This document shows, piece after piece, positions 52,296-62,849 of a DNA stretch of 64,000 bases. The DNA comes from Bremia lactucae (lineage: Eukaryota > Oomycota > Peronosporomycetes > Peronosporales > Peronosporaceae), in assembly GCF_004359215.1 (NCBI RefSeq), contig NW_027152213.1, positions 1,733,600 to 1,797,599 on the forward strand. Direction: 5' to 3'. Numbering within the stretch: the first letter of the stretch is position 1; each line of letters opens with the position of its first letter. The notes under the pieces were generated by a model. That model was not told where the DNA came from. It made no database searches and saw only the letters and a program-made list of their open reading frames with translations. The translations under genes were made by a program, and so were the position numbers.

Positions 52296-52990
52296 ATGAA
52301 ACAGTGGCCACTGCCTCATAAGCAAGTATTAGCAACTGATAACTCCTTTGCCGATCTCTTAGCGGCGGGTCATGTTAGGGAGTCAACCTCCCCACCAAGC
52401 TCTCTGACCTTCTGTGTGCATAAAGCAACAGGAGGGTGGCGGACTGTGCACGCGGTCAATGAATTGAGCGCTGCAACGGTACCGGCTCAAACGTCGATAC
52501 CACGACAAGACTTAATCATTGAGGATATGTCAAAGAGTTCTATCTTCTCGTCAATGGATCTGATGAATGGATTCTATCATATCCTTATGAGTGAAAAATT
52601 TACTGCGTTCACAGCTGTAAGAACCCCAAGGGGAATGCTATGGAAATGTTTAGGTATGCCACAGGGACTTCGTAATGCCCCTGCAACATTCAACAGATGT
52701 GTGACCAATGTGTTGAAGTCGTGGCGGCGTTTCGCACCGAGCCATTTTGATGACGGCTTTGTTGATAGCAGAGACATGAACGGAATGTCGGACGTTGAAG
52801 TACGTCCGAGAGGTTCTTGCACTTTTGCGTAAGCATAAGTTGTATACAAATCTCAAGAAGTGGATATTCGCTGATAGCGAAATACCACTTCTTGGGTGCA
52901 TCGTCGTTAACTACGGTGTACGCCCTGATCCAGAAAAATCTAAGGCGATCACGGACTGGCGTGTGCCAGTCGCTGTAAATTAACTTCGAA
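52296..52990 (+). pseudogene. Reverse transcriptase of family 2 Pol (best preserved)
   Basis: 178 open codons from 52296: SLTFCVHKATGGWRTVHAVN, then TSIPRQDLIIEDMSKSSIFS, SMDLMNGFYHILM, LGMPQGLRNAPATFNRCVTN and SHFDDGFVDSRDMNG, in the order of RT motifs, with the catalytic Asp pair in FDD. The thumb follows in another frame (LRKHKLYTNLKKWIFADSEI, IVVNYGVRPDPEKSKAITDW, 52830-52975). A 26-bp tandem duplication at 52115-52166 breaks the frame just upstream. Confidence 0.82.
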
Positions 52991-53094
52991 AATTCCTCGG
53001 CTTAGCGGAGCATACTCCCGCAATTGTGCCGAAATGACAATGCATCTTACTTCTTTTTTGAAGGAAAAGTTGTAAAGTGGACATGGAACGATAA

Positions 53095-53640
53095 TTGTTA
53101 GCGTTCTTTTGGGGATATGAAGCAAACTTGATGCAACCGCCGATCCTGGCGATTGCTGACCAAGACAGACCATTTCATGTGGTCTGTGACGCCAGCGATT
53201 TTGGAATAGGCTGTGCGTTAATGCAAAATGACACAGGCGGCGCAGAGAACGTCGTCTGCTATCAATCGCGTCAGCTTTAATCAGCTGAACGCAATTTCCC
53301 AGTGCACGAGAAAGAACTCCTTGCCATAAAATACGCACTGGCTAAGTTTAGGGTCAATCTCTTGGGATATAGACCGTTCATTGTTTATACGGAACATGCG
53401 TCTTTACGCACGGCCGAAAACAGTCCACACCTCTCGCAAAGAATGGCGAGATGGTTGTTTTTCTTTGCGGAGTTCAACTTCTCCGTGGCCTATGACCCAC
53501 GACGACTTAGTGTCGTCGCTGATGCTCTTTCGCGCCGGTCCAATTTTGAGCTGGCTGCGCAAAACAACAGTGAGGATAGCCCACTGTCGCAACAACCAAC
53601 AGTGACCATGAGCCCACCGTTGCAACAATAAGTGTTCCGT
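53095..53640 (+). pseudogene. RNase H of family 2 Pol
   Basis: Two adjoining open stretches separated by a single stop at about 53280: PFHVVCDASDFGIGCALMQN (53171-53230), then HEKELLAIKYALAKFRVNLL, EHASLRTAENSPHLSQRMAR, WLFFFAEFNFSVAYDPRR and VVADALSRRSNFEL (to about 53550). Apart from that stop the domain is complete, including the C-terminal tether to integrase. Confidence 0.82.
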
Positions 53641-53869
53641 CGTCAACATTACTTGACGACGTTAGAAGAGTCTATCAAGAAGGCAAGGCTTAAAGGGTAG
53701 ATGGATTACCGTTAAATTCATCTCATCAACACTTAAAAGGATTGTCGAAATCGTATCGATTCTCAACAGATCGATACACAACACGCAATAGTTTACTGTA
53801 TGACACAACCATTTCTGACGACACCTCGTGTCGACATACCTCGTGTCGTCATCTCAACCCATAATGATT

Positions 53870-54690
53870 TGGGTTTGCGCATCATGTTTAAGTTCCAAGA
53901 TGCACCAATAAGTGGGCATCGTAGACAAGAGAAGACTTAAGTCGCGACTTCAGATGGCCGCGCTAATATGATTTCGTCCGCAAGTACATGCGCGATTGCG
54001 AAGATTGCCAACGGGTTAAGCCCAGTGCTTTATACCGTGCTCCGTTACAACCTTTGCCTGTTCCGGCAGGGTGTTGTCAGTCCGTATCAATGGACTTCGT
54101 CTTCGGAGTTCCCGAAGATGATCACAAAAATAACAGTACTCTTGTGTTTGTTGACTATTTATCAAGATGCCACATCTTGCTATAGTCCCGCGGTCGATCC
54201 CAGCCAGAGGCTGTGCTCGTGCCTTTGTTGACACGAAATTTTTTCTCCATGGGTGACTCCGTGAACTGGTCTCAGATCGAGACCCCCGGCTCTCGGCGGA
54301 GTTTTGGCAATCTGTGTTCAAATCACTTGGAACACGCTGAAAATATCAACTTCTGACCATCCTGGAACAGATGGTCAGACAAAATGTGCAAATCTTATCC
54401 GCGAAGAGACTTTGCGGAAACGTCCACTCTTTTAAGAGTTGAAGCGAGTTCTTACCGATGGTAGAATTTGCAATCAACAGTTCAGTGCATGCTTTTCCAA
54501 AGCATACACCGTTTTTCGTGAACGGCTTACGCCATTTAAGCTTACCCAGATTGTTTGATAGCAACTGTAAGTTAAGGCCGGGAGGGGGTGAATTTGCTCG
54601 AACAAAGAGCAATCTAGCTCCTGCTTATCAAGCATGGACCTTACAGTCGATGCAAAGGATGCCAATGCTGATTCAATCGAAATTGTAATC
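53870..54690 (+). pseudogene. Integrase of family 2 Pol
   Basis: Zinc module: GLRIMFKFQDAPISGHRRQE-like (53871-53930; first His lost), then MRDCEDCQRVKPSALYRAPL (53988-54045). Core: SVSMDFVFGVPEDDHKNNST (54084-54140, first Asp). The second Asp region (about 54265-54290) and the Glu region (54362-54395) are off frame or damaged. MVEFAINSSVHAFPKHTPFF and NGLRHLSLP follow at 54458-54540. Hairpins conserved with the other copies are described in the findings. Confidence 0.78.
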
Positions 54691-55028
54691 AGAAAACTCA
54701 GTAATAGCAATAATTCTATTACTGACTTTAATGACGATGCTGAATAGCTTAGCATCGAAAGCAGTAATATTAGTAAGAGCAATTATGCTCTCACTAATAA
54801 GGAGAATGACATCTCCGCAGTGCGCACCGGTCGCACTGAAGACAAAAACTAACCCGAGTCAACAAGAGAATTCCTGCTGGATAGAGAATCAGTGGTCCGT
54901 TTCGTACATGATTCCATCGCTGTGAACCGATAGAAACGGAATTTTGACAAAAATTGAAGAGCAAACATCCTTTCATTTAATGCTAACGATTAAGTTCTAC
55001 TGTCTACGGTGGGCAGATATATATAAAA

Positions 55029-55760
55029 ATGCCCAAGTATATCGGCCCGTTTCGTGTACTGCACCGCCAAGGCAATGCGTACACGACCAAGCTGCCTTGT
55101 AGGATGCGTACGCATCCTACGTTGTTCGATGGACGCCTCCGGCCGTGTCACCAGTGCGAGGCTTTTTTTCGGTACCGGTACCGGCACGGTCTGAGGCGTC
55201 TGCCAAAGCCTGATAGCCCCGGGCTAAAGCATGATAGTCTCGAGACAGAGTCTTGTTTTCGCAAACCAGAATTCCACAACATCCTCCAAGGACGATATCT
55301 TTTGATGATCTGTCACCAGATCGTTTTGAAGGGGCTAGTGTGTCCGTTCGTTCGCCAGTTGAACAACCGCCACTTGCGCACAGTTTTTCAACTAGTTATG
55401 AGAAAAATTGTCGACCCGCACCGCTTACTCGCGACGACGGGATCGCTTGTAATCAATGTCCTCCCGTAAATAATGGAGGACGTGACCCAAGTCACGGTGT
55501 TGACTCGGGTTCGGCGAACGAAGCGAACCCGATTTTCCTCCTCTTCTACATCCATTAAAGGTTTCGAGTGGTGAAAAACGTCTCGTTGTCGAACGTTTCT
55601 CGAACTACCGTGAGGTGAAGGGCTTCGAGCGAATTGTCCCGTTTGATGGCAAGGATATTCATTCTTGCATGATAGTAAGGAACCTTGTTCCTAACTGATG
55701 ATGGACGTTCGGGTCTCGTTCGACAGAACGACGAGACCCATCCTTCTTGATAGAGGGTCG
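55029..55760 (+). pseudogene. Integrase C-terminus, linker and chromodomain, family 2
   Basis: MPKYIGPFRVLHRQGNAYTT and LPCRMRTHPTLFDGRLRPCH (55029-55150) are the integrase C-terminal domain. The linker follows in two frames. The chromodomain is detectable as RLVVERFSNYREVKGFERIV (about 55575-55640) and then off frame. Within it, 55099-55120 is a perfect 22-bp palindrome (gtaggatgcgt and its complement) encoding the CRMRTHP segment. Confidence 0.75.
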
Positions 55761-56865
55761 ATTAGAGAACGTTCGCTTCCCGCGCTCGTATGGGATTATA
55801 GCTATCAATCCCTTCGCGCATCTTACAAGAGATGAGCGTCCTCCAATGATGGTCTCTCATGGATTATCCTTAGGGGGACCCTGAACGCAGCATGGGTATT
55901 TGACCCCCCATGAGAGGCAAGGTAACCCTGCCTCTCTAGATAAACATTGCAGCTTGTAGCGTCCATGCCTCGCGGTCGATAGCTTTGCACATTCTATAGA
56001 ATGCTTCCCAAGCTTGAATAAAGGAGTGATATCCTGTGCCCGCTTACATGTTTACCATTGGTGCCGGAAAAAGGCATCGATGAAAAAATTCCGTTTCGTC
56101 CTCACCAGGCTTGTGAAGCTTGGATGAGTCGATTAACGGAATATGGTATCGATCGTTGGTGATAGCAGACAGGTTGCCCTCCGAGGGCAACCAGGACTTC
56201 TTTTCGGGAGCGAACCGCAAAATATTGCGGTCCCACTCCAATTGTTCATGTTAACGTTAACGCTAACATTTTTCTCGGAGTGATCCTTAGAATCGCTATT
56301 CCCTGGCGATGCATATTAGCATCACCTTTAAGATCACTTCGCTCCTGGTGATGCACACTGACATCACCAGAATTATACTCCACACTAAAACGGTCAGACA
56401 AGTGACAAACAACTTCGTCATCACCTCTTTGGTTGTCACGTTAGAATTCGTAGGTTTAACGGACATGGAACCGGTTGATCCGGAGGCCTCAACAGGTGCA
56501 ACCTAGTCGGGCGATGACGCCGACACCGCCCAGTTACCTACAATGGGAGTAGATACCAGTCACCTCCAATTGGAGTAGGAATGTCTATTCCTCGCAGTAG
56601 ACGCTAATGCGTCTACTGAAAAATTTGCATCGCTAGCAGCTGCACTGAGCTGTGCAGCTGCCACCTTTGCTGCATCACAGGCAACGCGCACAAGTTTCGT
56701 TACCATGCGCAAACAAATTGATTTTGAACAAAATCAATACCGCGAAAAATTGGAGTTATTTAATAAGAAACCGATAATGCAAAAATTTATCGGGAAAGAC
56801 ATAGTAATAGTTCCTAGTCTCTCCACATCAGTTTCTATTCTAAGTGGTGGTTAAGGGCAGAGAGA
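55761..56865 (+). other. 3' region of family 2 element ending in a purine tract
   Basis: Non-coding or heavily decayed. Shared with 17721-18600: ggcatcgatgaaaaaattcc, catgttaacgttaacgctaa, and paired repeats around the gcatattagcatcacc block. Many small inverted repeats (for example cgcagtagacgct with gcgtctactg at 56597-56618). The last 16 bases are the likely polypurine tract. Confidence 0.65.
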
Positions 56866-57373
56866 TGTAACGGGGTATCCCGTTACAAAATATTATTTCC
56901 TATGCGAGGAATGATTAATATTATTTCAAATAGGATAAAGAAGTAAAGAAGTACAAAATTTTATCCTTATCAATTTTGACTTAATAGTTCCAATATTATT
57001 AAATTTGGTAATATTGGTGCAATGAGACATCAGTTATATTGATTGGTTTATTTAAAATTTGAATCAGCCCCGCCAATCGTTACAAGACACGCTTAGGCGA
57101 TTCGCAAGGAGGCGCATTGCACAGTTAATTATTATTATTGTGAAGCCAGTAGATAGTAGATCGTTACGAAAGAGCTCAATATATCAATACAGCTTTACTG
57201 TATTTCTATTCTCAAGTCTTAGAATTTACCCTTAGTAGCTTCGACTTCTCAGCTACTTAGAACCTTCCTCTGCACGTCGTGTACGTGAAGCAATCGAGGC
57301 ACCTCACCTTCACTTAAATCAGTGTAGGTTGACTGGTACCGTTGTCACATCTAGCAAAAAGTGCCCCGTTATA
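56866..57373 (+). repeat. Family 2 3' LTR, also heading a second partial element
   Basis: 508 bp from TGTAACGGGGTATCCCG to GTGCCCCGTTATA. It follows a good purine tract, so it is the 3' LTR of 49491-57373. It is also followed by a primer-site-like block (acctgctagcatctc) and the start of gag, so it acts as the 5' LTR of a further truncated copy; the two elements share it. Confidence 0.85.
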
Positions 57374-57620
57374 ACCTGCTAGCATCTCTTACCACCTCGT
57401 AGTCCGTGCAACGTCCTACGCGCATTCCATCCACCATAGACATGGTGGATGAAGAATGAGAAAGCTTTCAAGCCCCTAAAGACGGCTATAACGCAACGCG
57501 TATAAAAATTCACTCATTAGAGTGACCTCGAATGGAGAGCGGTCGGACACATAAGCTCGGCCGAAGGCGGGCTAGCCGTTAGCGCCATGTTTTTTCTAAC
57601 AACCCATCGGACATCTGTTA
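57374..57620 (+). pseudogene. Leader and gag start of a second family 2 element
   Basis: After the LTR the leader repeats that of 49994-50060 (cgtagtccgtgcaacgtcct, then ccaccatagacatggtggat), followed by gag codons matching FTHLSDHEWSAIERMSS and GGPAVSAM. Homology ends near 57600. Confidence 0.75.
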
Positions 57621-57859
57621 GGGGATGTTCTTTTCTAATAATAACATGAGCTTAGCAAAGCATATTCTGCAATAGTGCGACTGCTATCACCGTTCTTTAA
57701 ATTTTGCACAAGGTATAATCCAAAGTTATAGACCGCCAAGACTAGCATTGCCAAAAGAAAATTAATCGTTCGTTACGATACATGATGGGGCTGCCGATAA
57801 TGAGAACGGGAATTAGTTACCGCGTTCGAAAGACTTCAAGCTGCCAAATTAATTTCCAA

Positions 57860-58085
57860 GTCACACCAAAGAGCCTCCCGCAACGAATTACGCTTTTGTC
57901 ACGATAAAGTTCGCCTGTTAGGCAACAAAAGTATGTGGTATATACAAGTCATACATCTATTCACAGGATGGCACCTTTCGCATCGAATGGCGATATGGTT
58001 GTGTTTCTTCCCGTTAACTCCATTTACCGCGTTGAAAATATACAAGGCTAGCAGAATGTGCGTGCCGACGCGTAGTCACGATGGT
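57860..58085 (+). pseudogene. RNase H remnant
   Basis: Degenerate but alignable: the bases at 57880-57955 match the AMKYALAKFRVRLIGSKPFV coding region of family 3, and 57963-58080 match HLSQRMARWLFFF followed by the VADALSRR region of family 2. No frame is open for long. The flank 57621-57860 may be older RT sequence, but I cannot support that. Confidence 0.55.
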
Positions 58086-59399
58086 TCGAGTATAAATGAC
58101 CACATGTGATAACTTGTGAGTAGTCGCATATGCGAGGCGGGTGCCGACAATAAGCGGGATTATCACTGGTTTGACATTTTAAGATATGACCTGAATAAAG
58201 GTCAAGTTGGCTTTCAGTGGGGAGCACTGTACAAGTAATCAAGTGCTTTGGCTTCTAGCTAGGAGATTTTAGACTTCTGCAGAAGCCACGGTGCTGCTTT
58301 TTCGAAGCACTTTCTTAGACAAGCAGTATTCGTGATATTAGAAAGAGACCATGGTTTACAGCCGCCTATTCTTGACAACATTTGATTTTCAATTCAGTCG
58401 TGTTAATATGTTGCAACCTGTCATTCGCTATCGGATAGTCAAAACAGAATATGCTTAACGCATTGTAGCAGATATTATACGTCGCCTGTACACTGATAAT
58501 CTATAATATCAAATTTAACTTTCCAGGAGAGACCTATTGCTTTACTAAGCAATAGTGCGGTGTGTAACTTAATAGGCTGAACGAATTTTTTTAAACAATC
58601 GGCGACATCTTGGAGCTCCGCTCTGCTTGGTTTATGAGCGCCAAAATGATTTAATCTGAGTGATGGGAAGCTCGGCCAATCGACCGAGCCACCGACACTA
58701 CCTTTGCGTGAAAATTTCACATTAGCAACTTAACGAGCTCGTAATTGATCGTCTTAGTGTTAAAGGACATTGTCGCGACACGAATCCGTTCGCCTACATT
58801 TAAATAGTTGAAAAAATATACGAATTTTTATGATAGATAAAGTAGTCGTGTGATAGATATTAGTAAAATGGGTATGCTGTGGACCGACTATCGTAGTTTC
58901 GGCTGTGAAAAAAGAGCTGTTACCTCGCTTCATTGGCCATTTTTTCTTTTTTACAGTGGTCCACAAATTTGAATAAGCTTGATCGGCTTACACGTATGAA
59001 ACCATCCGGTTGTGAAAAAAGGCGACTTGAAATTAATTTTGATACTCAAAGACTTTGCCAACTGGAATCGAGAAAGCCTCGTCCTAAATTCGGTTAATTG
59101 AATAAGCCATATCCTTACTTATATTATGCTTTAATTGCAATAACCTAATCGGTTCAAAGGGTGCAATAAAAGCATAATATAAGTAGGGATATAGCTTACG
59201 GCTAACGTAACGGTGGGAGGCCCAATCCTCTACAACTCATGCGACAGATAGCTAGACAGGAAACAATGACCCTGGTTTGCACCGTAGGTTCCATTGATCC
59301 ATCACAACCCAACTTTGATCGCAATATAAAGATGTTTACGCGTGGATCATTTACCATAGCTTCGTAATCGCAAGCGCATTATCCGAGCAGTAGTCTGCA
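58086..59399. other. Unassigned AT-rich region
   Basis: I recognise no gene. Two minus-strand open stretches (58720-58475 and 58966-58760) lack family features. The region contains the fold-back unit at 59103-59198, annotated separately. Confidence 0.4.
59103..59198. mobile_element. Fold-back MITE-like unit
   Basis: 96 bp with two 37-nt arms (59103-59139 and 59162-59198), complementary except for about three positions and separated by 22 bases. The arms begin taagccatatcc on the left and end ggatatagctta on the right. The size and structure suit a small non-autonomous DNA element, but I could not identify a clear target duplication or a second copy in the window. Confidence 0.55.
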
Positions 59400-59820
59400 T
59401 GTAATGGAGCACCATTCGCAAATACTGACTCAGTGCTAGACAACTTTCCCTGATAACAGTAAAGTAAACGTGCCTCCAAATAAATTAAGAAATGCTTAGC
59501 AAGAGTCTTAAGTTGCCAAGAATTCTATGCAACTAAAGACAAATAGTAAGGTATACTTAGTGTAGGGAAAAAGTAAAATGGTATTATTAGAATAATAAGG
59601 TTCCTACGTATTGCAATCTTCATAACCGACTTAATATATATATCTAGGAATTTTTAATACTCATTGCTCTCACCGCCCTTTCGCGGGGGCTAGCAGCGAT
59701 GGCGAAGTTGATTTAAAGACTGAAAGAACCGATAAAGAAAATTGTCGCATTGCCATTACAATATTACCGTCTATGGGAATATTGGAAATGTGAAGAATAA
59801 AAACGGGGTGTCTCGCTACA
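59400..59820 (-). repeat. Diverged family 2-like LTR (minus)
   Basis: The minus strand runs from TGTAGCGAGACACCCCG to GTGCTCCATTACA, about 421 bp. Internal blocks resemble family 2 LTRs (ttccaatattcccatagacg against ttccaatattattaaatttg, and ggtaatattgtaatggcaat). On its outer minus-strand side is a purine-rich run (gatggttaggagggtga), suggesting a 3' LTR for the reversed element to the right. Confidence 0.6.
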
Positions 59821-60365
59821 TCACCCTCCTAACCATCAGCCACTGAAGAGGCCGATGAACTGACAGAGTACTATTAGCGAAAATAGCACTGTTTGGTTTG
59901 CAAACACATTTGCAACCAAATTTATCGCATGGCTAACAAGTTCATACCGTGCGTCTCTAAGGCAGCTAATTTAGCAGCTGCACTTATTCGTGCAGCTGCT
60001 GATGAGAAACCACAGCCGACGCCATAGCGTCGGCTGAAGGACTCTGCAGATGTTTTAAGTCCGACATTTCATCCGACTCATAAAATTAGGCTCCATCAGA
60101 GTCGAAGGTGAGTTGTCTTTCTCAGCAGACGTCATAGCTTTCTCAACAGACGCAATACAGCTCTATCGGAGTTGGAGCCGTATTTTATGAGTCGGATGAA
60201 ATGTTTTGACTTAAAACATCTACAGAGTCCTTCGGTTCACCCGGGGGTGATACCGTCAAACCAGTGGGTCCTGGCAGAACGGTTACTAAGTTATTTACGA
60301 AGATGATCGATAAGCCCGAACCTCTCGTTGAGGAGTCTTCTAGTGATAACTCCGATAGTGGTACT
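59821..60365 (-). other. 3' region of a reversed Ty3 element, with a long fold-back
   Basis: Non-coding. It consists of inverted repeats, like the 3' regions of families 1 and 2: gccgacgccatagcgtcggc (about 60017), cagctgcac with gtgcagctg (59976-59998), and a large fold-back between 60034-60100 and 60168-60235 with arms of about 68 nt and a few mismatches. Confidence 0.55.
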
Positions 60366-60589
60366 TGTAATGAGCATTTCCCGTTACATGATACTAAGTT
60401 TTACATACATGTTACTTAAGTAGGGTGCTATACCCGAATTAGCGGGTGTAGCACGTCGGATGTTTCTGTGTTATTAATGGGGAGCCAGACCCATTATTAG
60501 CTAGTTAGATGTCTGTACGTAGATATAAGACTTCCATGAGGTCGGGAACTCTATTCATACTTAAAGTTCTCAGAGTTAAATTATACATA

Positions 60590-62780
60590 TACAGAAGAAC
60601 CCCTCTAAAGTAATACGCTCTAAAGTAATACTACGTCCTAAGTAATAAAATTTCGTGGTCCCGAGTTGGGACTTAAGGTTAAAGTAATATTTTGCCAAAG
60701 TAATAAAGTAATATTTTTTAAAGTCCCACTATTAGTAGACACATACCCCAAAAGTAATATATTAAGTTGTATCTAAAAAAAAATTTTTTTCAAATAACTA
60801 TACTTCTTTTGCCGCTTTTGAGAGAAATCGATGGAGAGTGACTTGCTTCTTTCCAGTAATCTGTATCCTTTCAAAATCGTCCAAAACTTCATTCAGTTTT
60901 CCTGTGAGTCGTGGAAGTATCACACTCCCTCTGCATGAAGTACAGTTTACACAACCTTATTGCATCAAGGACGTCCTTGGCTTTCACGGGGGCTGGCACT
61001 TCGCTATCATCCGCATCGGGAATCCCTCCTTCCACTTCTACAGGCAAAGACAATCCATGTTCTTCCATTGTTACTGCCACAATGTCTTCTACGTCAGGAC
61101 TATAGGCGACCTCTCTCTCCAAGGGGTTGTTGAGGATGGCGTTGGTGTCCATTGGATTGCGGTACAGTTGATCATTCTGTAACATCAGGTCATCTGCAAC
61201 ATTTGCGGGGGGTTCGGTCGCCCTAGCAGGAACTTGGATGTTCAATCTTGATGTCCGAATTTTGCAGTGATTAAAACAATTACGAATAGTTTCGTTGGTC
61301 ACCATATTCCAGGCCTCCACAGCCCACACCATCGCCTTCAAAACATCCACTTTTTTATGCGCTTCCACATTGTCAAGTGTTTCATCCAGCTCCAATGCTC
61401 TTAGCAAGTTGCGATTGAAAATTTTCCTGTAAAAGGCCTTCAAAGTTCGAATAGGGCCTGCATCACAAGGCTGAATTCGGGAAGTTGTGTTCGGCGGCAG
61501 GTAAAGGATTTTAACATTGGCCAGCTCCGGCAAGCTGTCAATTGGAACATGAGCAGGACAATTGTCCATAATCAGCAGCACCTGTCTTCTCCCCATCCTC
61601 CGATTAAACCATTGTAGCCATTCCAAAAACAATACACTGTTCATCCAAGCCTTCGGGTTTGCCCTGTAGTGGCAGCCAAGGTTCTGACGATTGATATTTT
61701 TGAGACAACGGGGATTCAAGTATTTCCCAATCACCCAAAGTGGGACACAATCTGAGCCATCTCCGTTGGCACAAACAACAAAAGTTAGCCGTTCCTTGTG
61801 CTGCTTGCGGCCCTCCAGTTGCTTCGTTGCAAGTGAACGATCAGCCTAAAGTGAGGAGGCAATAAATTTTAGTATTTGAAGTTGCTTCCAAAGTGATTTC
61901 AACTGGCCCCGACATACCTGAAGTCGGTAAAACAAACCCGTTTCATCCATATTGTAGATATCCTTCCATTCATACTGATCCAAAACTTCTCGAATTGCGG
62001 GTAAGGATTGCTCGAGTATCTCCATGTTAAATGAACCGCTCTCTCCATGTCTCACTCGCTCTTTGATTCCATATCGAGCTTTGAACCTGTTCAACCAGCC
62101 ATTGGAGAATTGAAACGTATTTGTGTCTTGATCGGGTTACAGTCTCTCCAAAAAAATCCTCCCCTTTTCTTTATAAAGTTCACCCGAAAGATCCATGACA
62201 TCTTCGTAAGTTCGCACAAATTTGTAAAGTGCCTCTTCCATGAGAGGGTATTCTACAGTCTTCTGACGCTTCGCATCCATACTAATTTTTGCTCCGTCTC
62301 CTGCACCAGCTTATTCACCTTGGGAGATCCAGTGCTCCTGCTGCTTGAGAATCTTGGAAATCGCAGCTTGACTGACAGTCATGCCAAATTTCTCTACCAC
62401 CCATTGTGCAATATCCTTCTGTGTTCCACTGGTATCACGCTTCCTTTTATTGATAGCTATGCGGATTTCATTAGTGATAGGAGCATGAGCAACCTTCAGG
62501 TGTGCTTTCGCCATTTTTTGTGTTAAGTTTGCAGTTCTTGCTTAGACGTTTAGATTTGCCGTTCCCGTTCTGTACTTCTTATAAATATTTTAGTTTAGTT
62601 AAAGTGTCAAAGTTGAAGCTTCACGTCGAGGGTTAGGGTTAGGTAATGCGTCAGCTGCACATTGAGCTTCCTAAACGAAAATTTTCTGGAGAGAAGAGGT
62701 TGGCATCTAAAGTAATAAAACGCATAAAGTAATATTACTTTTCGGTCCTAAGAGTATTACTTTAGAGGGGTTCTACTGTA
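60590..62780 (-). mobile_element. pogo/Tigger DNA transposon
   Basis: 2,191 bp with 27-bp terminal inverted repeats (60590-60616 and 62754-62780; tacagaagaacccctctaaa on the left, one mismatch) and a TA duplication on both sides (60588-60589 and 62781-62782), as expected for the Tc1/mariner superfamily. Several subterminal copies of taaagtaata occur near both ends (for example 60622, 60675, 62708), likely transposase-binding sites. It carries one transposase gene on the minus strand, broken by two stops. The uninterrupted site is preserved in the related LTR at 5187-5447. Confidence 0.92.
60889..62514 (-). pseudogene. pogo/Tigger transposase (CENP-B HTH and DDE domain)
   Basis: One frame from ATG at 62514 to stop at 60889, interrupted by TAA at 62311-62313 and TAA at 62137-62139. 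An intron at 61846-61917 (72 bp, GT-AG, with a stop inside) separates FYRLQ from ADRSLATKQLEGRKQ. N-terminal helix-turn-helix: TQKDIAQWVVEKFGMTVSQA (about residues 31-50). CENP-B-type second HTH: VEYPLMEEALYKFVRTYEDV. DDE domain: Asp in YNMDETGLFYRL, Asp in LLIMDNCPAHV, Asp in SRIQPCDAGPIRTLK, so all three metal-binding residues remain. The tail is acidic. Transposase cuts and pastes the element; this copy needs readthrough or repair of two codons, so it is probably silent. The near-intact frame suggests recent activity. Confidence 0.9.
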
Positions 62781-62849
62781 TAACGGACTTATTTAAAGCT
62801 TCCTTCCGTGCACGTGTAAGCCAGGTAACGTCGTTATAAGCCCGTTACA

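Larger units (their letters stand above)
49994..56865 (+). mobile_element. Family 2 element interior between two LTRs
   Basis: Interior of the only family 2 element here with both LTRs (49491-57373 overall, about 7.9 kb). Order: gag 50058-51280, protease region about 51990-52260, RT 52296-52990, RNase H 53095-53640, integrase 53870-54690, integrase C-terminus and linker 55029-55558, chromodomain about 55560-55760, 3' non-coding region, and purine tract gttaagggcagagaga at 56850-56865. It is better preserved than the copy at 12051-18640 but still carries stops and shifts, so it is not autonomous. Confidence 0.88.
60366..62849 (+). repeat. Family 6 LTR interrupted by a pogo/Tigger element
   Basis: The bases 60366-60589 plus 62781-62849 align end to end with the minus strand of 5187-5447 (shared gttacatgat, acatgttact, gcgggtgtagcacg, cacgtgtaagccaggtaa, and the end cccgttaca). 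The alignment is broken only at a TA dinucleotide, which is where the transposon sits. Excluding the insert the LTR is about 291 bp. Confidence 0.75.

Noticed and set aside
58475..58966. Two minus-strand open stretches of 81 and 68 codons
   Set aside because: No recognisable domain, no clear start context, and they lie in decayed repeat territory.
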